64,000 nt of DNA from Mycobacterium colombiense (GTDB lineage: Bacteria; Actinomycetota; Actinomycetes; Mycobacteriales; Mycobacteriaceae), in contig NZ_QMEV01000013.1 of assembly GCF_003284935.1 (NCBI RefSeq), positions 1-64,000 on the forward strand, read 5' to 3'. Positions 21,963-30,366 of this stretch are shown here, in pieces. Each line of letters begins with the position of its first letter. The stretch's first letter is position 1. Under the pieces are notes generated by a model. The model did not search any database. It was given only the letters and a program-made list of their open reading frames with translations, and had not been told where the DNA came from. Position numbers and translations under genes: made by a program.

Positions 21963-23087
21963 ATGAAGCTCGGGCAGGTATTCGATCCGCGCAGCAATGC
22001 ACTGAACGCATGGCGGTTAGCGCTCGCGGCCGAAGTCATCTTCTGGCACACCTACCCGGTTCGCGGTCATCTGCCCTCGTTGCGGGCCGTTCTGCAGCTT
22101 CTCCTCTCGGTCGGGGTGGATGGCTTCTTTGCGATCTCGGGATTCCTGATCACGGCGAGCTGGCTGAGCAACCCGAAGCTGCGCGCCTACCTCGCTGCCA
22201 GGGCCCTGCGCATCCTGCCCGGCTTCTACGTCTGCATGATCGTGACCGCCTTCGTGTTCGCCCCGCTCAGCGTGGCGATCCAGGGCGGTTCGCCGGCCAA
22301 GCTGCTGTTTTCGTTCGCGCCGTTCGAGTACGTCCTGAAAAACATCGGTGTCTTGTGGCTCAAGCCCGACGTCGGTGGCACTCCGCACGACATTCCCAAC
22401 GCGGGCATCTGGAACGCGTCGCTGTGGTCCCTGTTCTGGGAGATCATGTGCTACCTGGTCGTTGCCGCCATCGGCGTCGCTGGACTGGCCAATCGCCGGT
22501 GGGTGTCGCCGGTGATCTTGGTGGTGGCGGCAATCGGGGCGTCCATGATGCCGCCGGTCACCTTCCCCGAAGTGTTCAATCGGCCGACGGGGAACATGGG
22601 CATCGTCCTGGTCTTCATGGCGTGCCGGGCCGCGATCATGTTCGCGGCCGGGGCGCTGCTCTATCAGTGGCGGGACGTGATTCCCGCGCGCTGGTGGCTG
22701 GTCGCGGTGAGCGTCGTGATCGTCCTGGTGGCCGGCCAACTGCCGGATTACCGCGTGGTCGCCGCCGTTCCGCTGGCCTACGCCGTGATCGTCTCCGGGT
22801 CCTTGCTGCACAACCGGCGATTGCGCTTGCGCACGGACCTGTCCTACGGCATGTACATCTATGCGTATCCGACCCAGCAGCTGCTGGCGGTCCTCGGGTT
22901 GCTCAGCCTCAATCCGATCGTGTTCTGCCTGACCGTCGCCGTGGCCACCCTGCCGCTGGCCGCTGCGAGCTGGTTCCTGGTCGAAAAGCCGGCGAGGTCG
23001 CTCAAGGCGCGGCTCAAACGGAGATCCGTTGGCTCCCGCGAGCAAGCGGCCATGGCGATGCCGCCGGAGGTGCCGGGTGCCGTTTAG
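21963..23087 (+). CDS. Acyltransferase 3 family membrane protein
   Basis: Integral membrane acyltransferase of the OafA/Acyltransferase_3 family, 374 aa with about ten helices. The family histidine is in EVIFWHTYPVRG near the N-terminus, followed by SVGVDGFFAISGFLIT and the R-x-x-R-I-x-P motif in RALRILPGFYVC. Such enzymes add acetyl or other acyl groups to sugars of exported glycans or glycolipids. ATG with GGGGGA upstream. A close paralogue follows 158 bases later. The position after rmlBC suggests a rhamnose-containing glycan acceptor, but this is inference. Confidence 0.9.
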   Translation: MKLGQVFDPRSNALNAWRLALAAEVIFWHTYPVRGHLPSLRAVLQLLLSVGVDGFFAISGFLITASWLSNPKLRAYLAARALRILPGFYVCMIVTAFVFAPLSVAIQGGSPAKLLFSFAPFEYVLKNIGVLWLKPDVGGTPHDIPNAGIWNASLWSLFWEIMCYLVVAAIGVAGLANRRWVSPVILVVAAIGASMMPPVTFPEVFNRPTGNMGIVLVFMACRAAIMFAAGALLYQWRDVIPARWWLVAVSVVIVLVAGQLPDYRVVAAVPLAYAVIVSGSLLHNRRLRLRTDLSYGMYIYAYPTQQLLAVLGLLSLNPIVFCLTVAVATLPLAAASWFLVEKPARSLKARLKRRSVGSREQAAMAMPPEVPGAV

Positions 23088-23124
23088 CCATCGTCGTTGC
23101 AATTCAAGGGCGCAAGCCGCGGCG

Positions 23125-23144
23125 CCGCGAGCAAAGAATCGCGG
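23125..23144 (+). terminator. Weak hairpin between the two acyltransferase genes
   Basis: 6-base stem CCGCGA/TCGCGG with an 8-base A-rich loop, about 40 bases after the first acyltransferase stop. No U-tract. It may be a partial terminator or chance in G+C-rich sequence. Confidence 0.25.
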
Positions 23145-23245
23145 GACAACGACCTGATCAAGGCCACCGCGCGCGTCAGCGTCAAAATGTCTTCGGCCCG
23201 TACGATGGCGCCGACGGCGAGTGGTGTGGAGGGGGCGGAGGCTGG

Positions 23246-24382
23246 ATGAAGCTAGGGCAGGTATTCGAGCCGCGAAGAAACGCGCTCAACGCACTTCGGT
23301 TGGCGTTGGCCGCCGAGGTGATGCTCTTCCACTCCTGGCCGTGCACCGGTCACATGCCCCCGAAGGCGACCCTGCAGCTGTTCTTCTCGGTCGGCGTTGA
23401 CGGATTCTTCGCGATCTCCGGCTTTCTCATCACTCGCAGTTGGCTCACCGATCCCCGTCTGCGTGACTATCTCACCGCCCGCGCGCTTCGCATCCTGCCC
23501 GGCTTCTACGTGTGCTTGGTCGTGACCGCGTTCGTCTTCGCCCCGCTCAGCATGGTGATCCAGGGTGGTTCGGCCGCCAAGCTGCTCGGGTCCACCGCCC
23601 CGCTCGAGTACGTCCTGAAAAACAGTGCGATCGCGTACCTGCAGCCGACCATCGACGGAACACTGCATGGCGCGCCGGGTGGACCCGCCTGGAACGGTTC
23701 GATGTGGTCGCTGATCTGGGAACTGCTGTGCTACCTCTTCGTTGCCGCCATCGGCGTGGCGGGCCTGGCCAACCGTCGCTGGATTTCCCCCGCGGTTCTG
23801 GTACTGGCGACGCTGGCGGCGCTGGTGGTTCCGCCTCTGACGTTTCCCGGGGTGTGGACCATCCCGCAGCTTGCGGTGCGCGCGGCGATCATGTTCTCGG
23901 CCGGGGCCCTGCTGTATCAGTGGCGAGACGTCATCCCCGCCCGATGGTCGCTGGTCGCGGTCTGCGTCGTCATCGTGGTGGCGGCCGGATTCCTGCCCGA
24001 CTACCGGGTGGTCGGCGCCCTGCCGCTGGCCTACGCCGTCGTCGTCACCGGCTCCTTGCTCAAGAGCGAACGGTTGAGGCTGCGCACCGACCTGTCCTAC
24101 GGCGTCTATATCTACGCATTCCCGGCCCAGCAATTGCTGGCCGTCACCGGGCTCGCGACGCGCCTGCACCCCGTGCTGTTCTTCCTCGCCGCGGTGGCGG
24201 CCACCCTGCCGCTGGCCGCGGTGAGCTGGTTCCTCATCGAGAAACCCTCGATGTCCCTCAAGCGCCGGCTTCGGGTCAAATGGTCGGCTCCCGTCACGTC
24301 CAGCTCCGACGAGCCCGGACCCGTCGACGCGGCCGACGCCCTCGCCGACCAGCCGGCACCGGAGGCCCCGGGCGCCGCCTAG
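23246..24382 (+). CDS. Acyltransferase 3 family membrane protein, tandem paralogue
   Basis: 378 aa, strongly similar to the preceding gene from the first residues (MKLGQVFEPRRNALNALRLA), with EVMLFHSWPCTGH, SVGVDGFFAISGFLIT and RALRILPGFYVC. The start is the ATG at 23246 with a GGAGG-like sequence before it; the frame is open far upstream, but that part lies over the first acyltransferase in another frame. The C-terminal tail is longer and acidic/proline rich. Probably a duplicated enzyme with a different acyl donor or acceptor. Confidence 0.9.
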   Translation: MKLGQVFEPRRNALNALRLALAAEVMLFHSWPCTGHMPPKATLQLFFSVGVDGFFAISGFLITRSWLTDPRLRDYLTARALRILPGFYVCLVVTAFVFAPLSMVIQGGSAAKLLGSTAPLEYVLKNSAIAYLQPTIDGTLHGAPGGPAWNGSMWSLIWELLCYLFVAAIGVAGLANRRWISPAVLVLATLAALVVPPLTFPGVWTIPQLAVRAAIMFSAGALLYQWRDVIPARWSLVAVCVVIVVAAGFLPDYRVVGALPLAYAVVVTGSLLKSERLRLRTDLSYGVYIYAFPAQQLLAVTGLATRLHPVLFFLAAVAATLPLAAVSWFLIEKPSMSLKRRLRVKWSAPVTSSSDEPGPVDAADALADQPAPEAPGAA

Positions 24383-24422
24383 GCGCGAGCTCACCGGCCG
24401 TCGCTGTCACTCAAACGTCGGC

Positions 24423-24815
24423 TCAAACGGAAGTGGTCTGGCGCCCTCGACGCCACAGCAGGCCGCCAAACCCCCACAGCACCAGCGTGATCGCCTCGGC
24501 CGTGACGCTGACGGCCGCATAGGGCGCTGGGTCCCAGCCGCGTTCGGAGAAGCCGGACAGGCCGACGGTGCGCGACAATACGAACGCGACCAGCGAGCCG
24601 GCCGCCAGCGCGGCGCCCGCCCAGCGCAGCCAGGCGGGTCCGCCGACCAGGATCAGCAGCGCGAGCGCGAACGAAACGCTGGCCTGGGCCATGAATGCCG
24701 TGCCGATCCTCGGAATATGTTGGTAGCCATGGACATAGAGGTAGGCGTGTGCGGCGGCGGCGACGGCCAGCGACGCGGCGAGGCCGAGCCGAACCAGTGC
24801 GTGCGTGAAAGTCAT
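24423..24815 (-). CDS. Small membrane protein of unknown function, four helices
   Basis: 130 aa, with four predicted membrane helices (about residues 7-28, 43-60, 65-84 and 100-122), short loops and an arginine-rich C-terminal end (LLWRRGRQ). I do not recognise a named family. Its ATG overlaps the stop of the metallophosphoesterase gene by 4 bases, so it is the last gene of the sigma factor-Rieske-cupredoxin operon and is likely needed with it. Confidence 0.75.
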   Translation of the reverse strand: MTFTHALVRLGLAASLAVAAAAHAYLYVHGYQHIPRIGTAFMAQASVSFALALLILVGGPAWLRWAGAALAAGSLVAFVLSRTVGLSGFSERGWDPAPYAAVSVTAEAITLVLWGFGGLLWRRGRQTTSV

Positions 24816-25741
24816 TGCAGTGTGCGCTCCTTCAAGGCCAAGGCGGCCTCTCCCCTGGTGTAGCTGACCTCGCGGATGCCCAACGCGTCGCGCAGCTTGC
24901 CCGCGGGCAGCGTGACCGGCTTGGGCGCCGGCCCGTCACCCGGGCGTGGTAGCGGGTAAGCGGTGGTGGTTCCGCTGTAGAAGCTCACGTTGCCTTCGGT
25001 TTTGGAGAACAGTTGGTGGACATGGCCGTTGAGGCAGGTGACCGACGAAAAGCGGCGCAGGTAGCTCAACGCCTGGGTGGCGTCGTCGGTGCCCCAGCCC
25101 CATTGCGGGTACATGGCGAACAGCGGGATGTGGCTGAACACGACGATGGGCGTGTCGCTGGACAGGCGGGCGACGTCCTTCTTGACGAACTCCAATTGAT
25201 CGGCGCCCAGGTGGCCGAGCTTATGCAGGTTCAGGGTATTCACGAGCGCGATCAGGTGCACGCCGGCGATATCGAGGCTGTACCATCCATCGCCAACAGA
25301 ACCGGCGCCGAATGCGTTTCGGTACTTCTGCCCCGCGTCGTCGACCGAGTCATGCTCCCCGGGCACGGTGAGCACGTGTGGCGTCTTGAGGCCCGTCATC
25401 ATCTGCTTGACCTGGTCGAACTGCTCCGGACTGGAGAGATGGGTGAGGTCCCCGGTGTGGATGACGAAATCCGGTGTGTACCCGAGGTTGTTGACCTGAT
25501 CGATCGCGTGGCCAAACGTCGAGGTGACATCCGGGTTGGGTGCGCCGGTGAAACCGAGGTGGCTGTCGCTGATCTGGGCGAATCGCAGGGCGGGCCGGCC
25601 CGCCGTGTGCTGGGCCGCGGCGTCCCCGGCGACGTGGGAGATGACCTCGCCGCCGGCCACGGCGAACCCGACGGCCGCACCGAACCATGCCGTGTGCCGG
25701 ATGAGCTGGCGGCGGGTCATGCCGTTCGCGTGGTCGCTCAT
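24812..25741 (-). CDS. Tat-exported metallophosphoesterase
   Basis: 309 aa calcineurin-like phosphoesterase. The N-terminus has a twin-arginine signal (TRRQLIRHTAWF then a hydrophobic stretch), so it is exported folded. Metal ligands: D59 and H61 (ISDSHLGF), D98 (HTGDLTH), FSHIPLF and NGHVHQLF. The usual GNHD box reads G-E129-H130-D131, so the bridging asparagine is replaced by glutamate. That may change metal choice or activity. The ATG at 25741 overlaps the cupredoxin stop by 4 bases. Substrate unknown. Confidence 0.88.
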   Translation of the reverse strand: MSDHANGMTRRQLIRHTAWFGAAVGFAVAGGEVISHVAGDAAAQHTAGRPALRFAQISDSHLGFTGAPNPDVTSTFGHAIDQVNNLGYTPDFVIHTGDLTHLSSPEQFDQVKQMMTGLKTPHVLTVPGEHDSVDDAGQKYRNAFGAGSVGDGWYSLDIAGVHLIALVNTLNLHKLGHLGADQLEFVKKDVARLSSDTPIVVFSHIPLFAMYPQWGWGTDDATQALSYLRRFSSVTCLNGHVHQLFSKTEGNVSFYSGTTTAYPLPRPGDGPAPKPVTLPAGKLRDALGIREVSYTRGEAALALKERTLQ

Positions 25742-26136
25742 CCCGTCACCACCACCGTGCCGCGCATCATCGGGTGAATCGAGCAGACATAGTCGAAATT
25801 CCCTGCGGTGGCAAAGGTATGGGTGAAGGTGGCTCCGGTGCCCATGCCGGGTGAGTGAAACGAGCCGTCGCTTGCGGCCACCGTATGGGGTTCTTCGTCG
25901 CGGTTGGTCCACGTGACGGTGGTTCCGGCGGTGACGGTCAGCGAGGCGGGTTGGAACGCAAAACCGTCGATGGTGACCTGGTTTCCGCGCACGGGAGCCG
26001 CCGGTGCGGTTATCGACGGCTCGGTCGTGGGCGCGGGGGTGGTCGCGACCGGCCGTGACTGGGAGCAACCGGCCAACAGCAGCGCGGCCACGGCGGGCAC
26101 GACCACCGAACATCTTCGCAGCATGGGGATATCCAT
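25738..26136 (-). CDS. Cupredoxin-domain lipoprotein
   Basis: 132 aa. Lipoprotein signal with the lipobox LLAGC (acylated C24), a threonine/proline linker, then a plastocyanin-like domain (residues 51-132). Type 1 copper ligands are visible: H84 (EEPHTV), C118 and H121 (YVCSIHP) and M123 or M124. It therefore looks like a periplasmic electron carrier or copper binder anchored to the outer face of the membrane. It sits 30 bases after the Rieske gene and overlaps the metallophosphoesterase gene. Confidence 0.9.
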   Translation of the reverse strand: MDIPMLRRCSVVVPAVAALLLAGCSQSRPVATTPAPTTEPSITAPAAPVRGNQVTIDGFAFQPASLTVTAGTTVTWTNRDEEPHTVAASDGSFHSPGMGTGATFTHTFATAGNFDYVCSIHPMMRGTVVVTG

Positions 26137-26166
26137 GCCCAGAGATATGGCGGTGGGTTACACCGC

Positions 26167-26874
26167 TTAGGCCGGCCGCTCGGGCCGCGGCGGGGCGAAC
26201 ACCTCGATGCTCCCGTTGGCCTCACGAACCATCAGGGACGGCAACGGCTTTGGTGCAATCGGCAATTGGTGGGTGAGCACCTGGCCGGCGGGCGAGAACG
26301 ACGTGGTGTGGCAAGGGCAGCGCAACGTGTCGTCGGGCGCGTCGAACCACAGCTTGCAACCCTGATGCGTGCACACCCCCGAGACCGCCTGAACTTTGCC
26401 GTCGACGCGGCGGACGAATCCGGTCACCGAGCCGAGGTCGAAGGCGTGCATGACACCGTCGGGCACCTCCAAGCTGGCCGCCACCCGCTGCCAGCTGCCC
26501 TCGTTGGGGGTGAGTTGCCCGGCCGCGGCCTCGGGGGCGTGACCGTCGCCGGATTGGCCGCGGATCAGGGCGCGATCGACGGAAACCGCGGCGACCGCCG
26601 CCGTCGCGGCGGCCGACGTGCCGACGATGACCTGGCGGCGGGTGCTGCCGCGGCCCGGCGCCGTTTGCGTTGGCGCGCCGGACATCTGCTCGGCGAGGCG
26701 CCGGTGCAGGTCGGTCAGGAACTCTGGACGCGGCGCGTCACCACCCTCGCGCGCCGCGCGCAGCTCGATCGCCGTGCGCAGCTGCGCCGCCTCGAAATCG
26801 TCGGGCGCGAACGGCCTGGGCCGGCGCCCCCGCAACAGATCGTCGACATAGCGTCGCAACCCTCGCGCATTCAT
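26167..26874 (-). CDS. Rieske [2Fe-2S] protein with N-terminal cytoplasmic helical domain
   Basis: 235 aa. Residues 1-75 are charged and helical (RRYVDDLLRGRRPRPFAPDD), with no signal peptide at the start. An RR-type transport/membrane segment follows at about 78-98 (STRRQVIVGTS). The Rieske domain after about 125 has C168-T-H170 and C186-P-C-H189 as cluster ligands and C173/C188 as the likely disulfide. The ATG overlaps the stop of the ECF sigma gene by 4 bases. The position right after a sigma gene and the cytoplasmic N-terminal domain suggest that this part holds the sigma factor as an anti-sigma while the outside cluster senses redox state. That role is inferred; the cluster motifs are direct. 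Confidence 0.88.
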   Translation of the reverse strand: MNARGLRRYVDDLLRGRRPRPFAPDDFEAAQLRTAIELRAAREGGDAPRPEFLTDLHRRLAEQMSGAPTQTAPGRGSTRRQVIVGTSAAATAAVAAVSVDRALIRGQSGDGHAPEAAAGQLTPNEGSWQRVAASLEVPDGVMHAFDLGSVTGFVRRVDGKVQAVSGVCTHQGCKLWFDAPDDTLRCPCHTTSFSPAGQVLTHQLPIAPKPLPSLMVREANGSIEVFAPPRPERPA

Positions 26875-27422
26875 GGCTGGCCCCCATCATTGACCTGGGC
26901 CGCCAGCCGCAGGGCGCGGTGCTGGAGCACTTTGGCGTTGGCCACGCTGATCCCAAGTTCCGCGGCTGACTCCTTGATCGAATTGCCCTGCAGAAAGCGC
27001 GATTCCAATATCTGGCGGTAGCGGTCCGGCAGGCTGTCCAGAACGCGGGCAACCCGCTGCGGCGCGGTGCTGATCGCGTCCTGGCTGTCGGCTGGTTGTT
27101 CGACGTCCTCGATCGAGGTTATCTCGCGCCCCAGCGTCTCGCGCCAGTGCGCGGCCAGCACCGTCCTGGCCGTAGCCCGCAGATACGCCCGCACCTCGGC
27201 GACGCTCGCGGTCAGCCGCAGCGGCCGCAGCGCGGCCAGGAACACCTCGGCGGTGAGGTCCTCGGCGTCGGTGTGGTTTCCGACGCGCGCGAACAGCGTG
27301 CGGTACACCCAGGTCGCGTTGTCGGAGTACACGGCTTCCCAGCTCGGGTAGCCGGCGTCATTGCCGTCGTCGGGCACCGCGCGCAGGGGTCGCGGGCCGA
27401 CGGGTTCATTTCTTGCCGCCAC
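26871..27422 (-). CDS. ECF-type RNA polymerase sigma factor
   Basis: 183 aa. Region 2 (VYRTLFARVGNHTDAEDLTAE, then FLAALRPLR and ARTVLAAHWRE) and region 4 (LPDRYRQILESRFLQGNSI, KESAAELGISVANAKVLQHRAL) are both present; region 3 is absent, as in ECF factors. GTG start with a strong AAGGAGG at the right distance. First gene of the operon with the Rieske, cupredoxin, metallophosphoesterase and membrane protein genes, all coupled by overlaps or a 30-base gap. It does not correspond to any sigma factor I can name. Confidence 0.9.
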   Translation of the reverse strand: MAARNEPVGPRPLRAVPDDGNDAGYPSWEAVYSDNATWVYRTLFARVGNHTDAEDLTAEVFLAALRPLRLTASVAEVRAYLRATARTVLAAHWRETLGREITSIEDVEQPADSQDAISTAPQRVARVLDSLPDRYRQILESRFLQGNSIKESAAELGISVANAKVLQHRALRLAAQVNDGGQP

Positions 27423-27464
27423 TTGCCTCCTTCACCCGATGAATATCGACTCGGGTTACACGGG

Positions 27465-28880
27465 TCAGGGCGCAGCGAGTGCGGCTTCGGCGGCCATGAG
27501 CTGGTCGAGCTTGGTGGCGGTGGCCGAGAACACGGATTTGGCGATGCTCAGTATCCGCTCGCGCACCCGCGGCTTCGCCGACGCCGCCGGCAGCAGGTGG
27601 CCGATCAGATGGCCGAACAGATCCAGGCGCGCCGCGGAGAGCCACGACATCAGCTCCGGGTCGTCGAACCAGCGCAATTGATTGGTGTAGTCGGCCAGCG
27701 CCAGCCGCAACCAGTCGAGGTCGGTGTCCGGATGCGGCAGCGGCACACACAGCTCGTTCTTCACCGCGTCGTCGCGGTACGCGGCCTCGACGTGCGCGAT
27801 CAGCGCAGCGCTGAAGATCTGCTGACAGCCGCGCACGCTTTGCAACGTGATGCCTGCGGCGTCGAAAATGGGTGTGGCGGGACGCTTTTCGGCACCGTCC
27901 GCAGTGCAGTCGATGTACAGTTCGTCGCCGCTGACCGCCACGGTGCCGCCGTCGAGAATCAGCCTGCCCGCCTCGACGGCCACCAGGTGACCCATGCGCA
28001 CCACGTCGGTGACGCGCCGCAGCTGCTCGAGTTCGAGCCGGGTGACGGTCGCGCAGCGATACATCGCGGGCCGGACCGCCGGGTCGACCCGCAACAGCAC
28101 GCCCGCGTCTTCGAGACGCGCGAACAGATCCTGCGCCGAGGCCGCGTCGTTGATCGCGCGCAGCTGTGCGGTGAAACTGGCCTTGAGCTTGTCGGCGAAC
28201 AACGTGCCGGGCTGCATCGTCTCGCGGTCCAACAGCCACGAATCCCGGGGCATGATCCAGGTCAGCCGATCCGGTTCGACGCCGTGACCGAGCAGCCACA
28301 GGCAGGTGTCGATTCCGGTCTTGCCGGCCCCGACGACGACGTAGCGCTCGTACGGGCCGAGGCGGGGCAGGTCGTTGGGCGGGACGCACGCGATGCCGTC
28401 GGCCACCTCGTACGGAGGGCGGCGCATCGCCGGAACCGTGACCCGCATGTAGGTGGCGTCGACGACGCGGCACGCCCCGCCGACGGTGTAATCGGCGCCG
28501 CCCAGCGTGCGGAACCGGCCGTCACCGAGGTATTCGCTCATCGGGAAGTAGCTGACCCGCCCGGTCGGCAACCACTCGCGGCGCATGATGCGGTCGTAGT
28601 ACGCGCAGATTTCGCCGGCGGTTGCCAGTTCGTAAAGGCCCCGGTTCCAACCGACTTGGTCGATGGTGTCGCTGCCGAGCCTGGCGGAGTTGACGCCGTA
28701 GAACGCCGAGGGCTGATGCAGTCGCACAAACGGGTAGGCCATGGTCCAGTGCCCGCCGGGGGCGTGGTGGCGGTCGACCACCACGACGCGGGCCTCCGTC
28801 TCGGAGACCAGCGTGTCGGTGAACGCCATGCCCATGGCGCCCGCGCCGACCACCAGATAGTCGGCCTCGATGGTGTGCAT
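27465..28880 (-). CDS. FAD/NAD(P)-binding oxidoreductase
   Basis: 471 aa flavoprotein. The N-terminal dinucleotide motif VVGAGAMGMAF (about residues 10-20) is followed by an acidic-ended strand VVVDRHHAPGGHW, and a second motif YVVVGAGKTGIDT near residue 185, the arrangement of flavin monooxygenase-like proteins. Family members are common in mycobacteria and mostly uncharacterised. It lies 42 bases upstream of the ECF sigma gene in the same direction but is probably a separate unit, since the sigma gene has its own strong ribosome site. Substrate unknown. Confidence 0.82.
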   Translation of the reverse strand: MHTIEADYLVVGAGAMGMAFTDTLVSETEARVVVVDRHHAPGGHWTMAYPFVRLHQPSAFYGVNSARLGSDTIDQVGWNRGLYELATAGEICAYYDRIMRREWLPTGRVSYFPMSEYLGDGRFRTLGGADYTVGGACRVVDATYMRVTVPAMRRPPYEVADGIACVPPNDLPRLGPYERYVVVGAGKTGIDTCLWLLGHGVEPDRLTWIMPRDSWLLDRETMQPGTLFADKLKASFTAQLRAINDAASAQDLFARLEDAGVLLRVDPAVRPAMYRCATVTRLELEQLRRVTDVVRMGHLVAVEAGRLILDGGTVAVSGDELYIDCTADGAEKRPATPIFDAAGITLQSVRGCQQIFSAALIAHVEAAYRDDAVKNELCVPLPHPDTDLDWLRLALADYTNQLRWFDDPELMSWLSAARLDLFGHLIGHLLPAASAKPRVRERILSIAKSVFSATATKLDQLMAAEAALAAP

Positions 28881-28909
28881 CAGCTGTCAGGCTAGCCCGC
28901 TCCCGACGT

Positions 28910-29485
28910 TTAGGCAGGCCCGTCTTCCGCGCGCCAGCCGACCGACTGGTCGCGCCACTCGTCAGGAAACTCCGGCAGCGTGAAGTCGTTCTCGTACGGT
29001 GAACAGCCCACCGTGCGACCGATGTCGAGCGCCGGATCGGCCAATTCGCTCAACTCGACGCCGGTTCCCATCGGCATGATGTGCACAACGCAGTTGCCCA
29101 CAACCGCGCGTACGTGTCCGAGGTAGTGGAGGATGAAGACGTACTCGCCGGGTTGTGGCCCGGAAATCTCGTACGCCTCGGGATTCGGCGTATGCAGATC
29201 CAAGACGGGTGGGCACTCCTGTCGCATCATGTCCCGGATTTCGCGCGCCCTCTGTTCACCGTCAGCGGCTCGGTATATCGAGATCGTAAGGCTGCGCGTG
29301 CGACCCGTTTCGCGGTCTGCCCAACTGCATAAAAGCGAGTTGTCCCAGAACTTTTCGACGCTTTCCGATGTCGGCCTCATGTTACTCGGAAGCATGTTGC
29401 TGATGTGGAAGTACGGTTCCAGCTTTTCGGCAATGAGATCGCGGCGCCCCGTGTAGGTGCGCGGCGGTTCAACGCTTTCAGTCAA
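28910..29485 (-). CDS. Unknown protein, candidate immunity partner of the upstream toxin-like gene
   Basis: 191 aa, acidic, no signal peptide and no membrane helix. Blocks such as [21 protein letters not shown] and [20 protein letters not shown] give it a faint likeness to the DUF3558-type fold of mycobacterial lipoproteins, but without the lipobox. I do not recognise a named family. It starts five bases after the stop of the toxin-like gene and must be translated with it. The pair looks less G+C rich than its neighbours, with more AT-ending codons. Size, acidity and position fit an immunity protein; no direct evidence for that role is visible. Confidence 0.7.
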   Translation of the reverse strand: MTESVEPPRTYTGRRDLIAEKLEPYFHISNMLPSNMRPTSESVEKFWDNSLLCSWADRETGRTRSLTISIYRAADGEQRAREIRDMMRQECPPVLDLHTPNPEAYEISGPQPGEYVFILHYLGHVRAVVGNCVVHIMPMGTGVELSELADPALDIGRTVGCSPYENDFTLPEFPDEWRDQSVGWRAEDGPA

Positions 29486-29490
29486 TCTGC

Positions 29491-30321
29491 CTATCCCCTC
29501 GTCTGCGGGAATGCCGTGATGATCTTCCCGTCACTCGCCGAGATGACGACACGGGTCGTAAAGACGTAGGTGCCGTCCGCACTCGAGATCTTGCGGTAGA
29601 GAGCGAAGGTGTCGTTGGTTTGGTTGTACTCCACCCGCTCTGGATAGGCCAACGTTTGAGCTATCGAGTAATCGGCGAGGTAGCGCCAATTGCCGGCTGT
29701 CGGCCACCGAGTGTTGGCGACTTGGTCCCACTGGTCTCCGTGTTCCTTTTCGATATGCAGCAACCCGTACTTGTCGTTGCCGCAGTACAGAACGGAGTCG
29801 CCTCCGGGTAGTGAACGGAATCCCGCGCTGATCGGCGCGCGATTGAAAGTCCGGACAACTTTGCCGGGATCCTGACCACGCAATCGGCACGCCGCCCACA
29901 CCTTCGGTTGATATGGCGGGAATGGCACGGGTGGCGGAGGCGGCTCCGCCGGCTTGGGGCCATAGCCGACGGCCTGGTAGGACGGCGCGAGCGATCGCAG
30001 GGCGGACGCGCCGGTTTGAGAATCAGCGACCGTCCGGGCCACTACTCGGTTGATATCCCGTGTTTTGGCACCGAGGAATCTGGAGAAATTGGCCGCGCCT
30101 GCCGGAGTGTCCAAGGCCAGCCCCTGCTGATTGGCGACGGCCGTCTCGATATCCACCCCAATAGCGTCGAGCTGCTGACGCCCCCGTAGCGCGCTTTGAT
30201 AAGCAGCACGCAGCGCGGGACCGACTGCTCGATCAGCCGCACCGGGGACTCGCGCAGCCTCGGCCAGCTCCGCCTCACGGCCGCGTGCCGCGTCGGCGCC
30301 ACGTCCGGTCTCGTCCGCCAC
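29491..30321 (-). CDS. Candidate secreted toxin: helical N-terminus plus C-terminal BECR-like nuclease domain
   Basis: 276 aa with the two-part layout of a polymorphic toxin. Residues 1-115 are helical with no signal peptide ([37 protein letters not shown]), resembling N-terminal domains of type VII-associated mycobacterial proteins. A proline-rich linker covers 122-139. The last 100 residues contain [12 protein letters not shown] (H189, K192, H194), [22 protein letters not shown], a strand RVVISA and a final KIITAFP (T269). That order is what I know from barnase-EndoU-ColicinE5/D-RelE (BECR) nucleases of phage and toxin proteins. The GTG start is supported by a TACCGT six bases upstream. The downstream gene begins five bases after the stop. 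RNase activity and export are inferred. Confidence 0.7.
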   Translation of the reverse strand: MADETGRGADAARGREAELAEAARVPGAADRAVGPALRAAYQSALRGRQQLDAIGVDIETAVANQQGLALDTPAGAANFSRFLGAKTRDINRVVARTVADSQTGASALRSLAPSYQAVGYGPKPAEPPPPPVPFPPYQPKVWAACRLRGQDPGKVVRTFNRAPISAGFRSLPGGDSVLYCGNDKYGLLHIEKEHGDQWDQVANTRWPTAGNWRYLADYSIAQTLAYPERVEYNQTNDTFALYRKISSADGTYVFTTRVVISASDGKIITAFPQTRG

Positions 30322-30327
30322 GTCGAA

Positions 30328-30333
30328 ACGGTA
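30328..30333 (-). promoter_or_regulatory. -10 element of the toxin-like gene, leaderless
   Basis: Minus-strand TACCGT six bases before the GTG at 30321. No ribosome binding site lies upstream of this GTG, and an in-frame stop lies 12 codons before it, so the placement supports both the start and leaderless translation. Confidence 0.45.
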
Positions 30334-30366
30334 ATTACTGCAGGAAAAGGCGACAAGTCACCCACC

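Noticed and set aside
27433-27459. ECF-type promoter GTAACC-N15-CGGGTG before the 26.9 kb sigma gene
   Set aside because: The transcription start would fall at the AAGGAGG ribosome site, cutting it off, so this is unlikely to be the working promoter.
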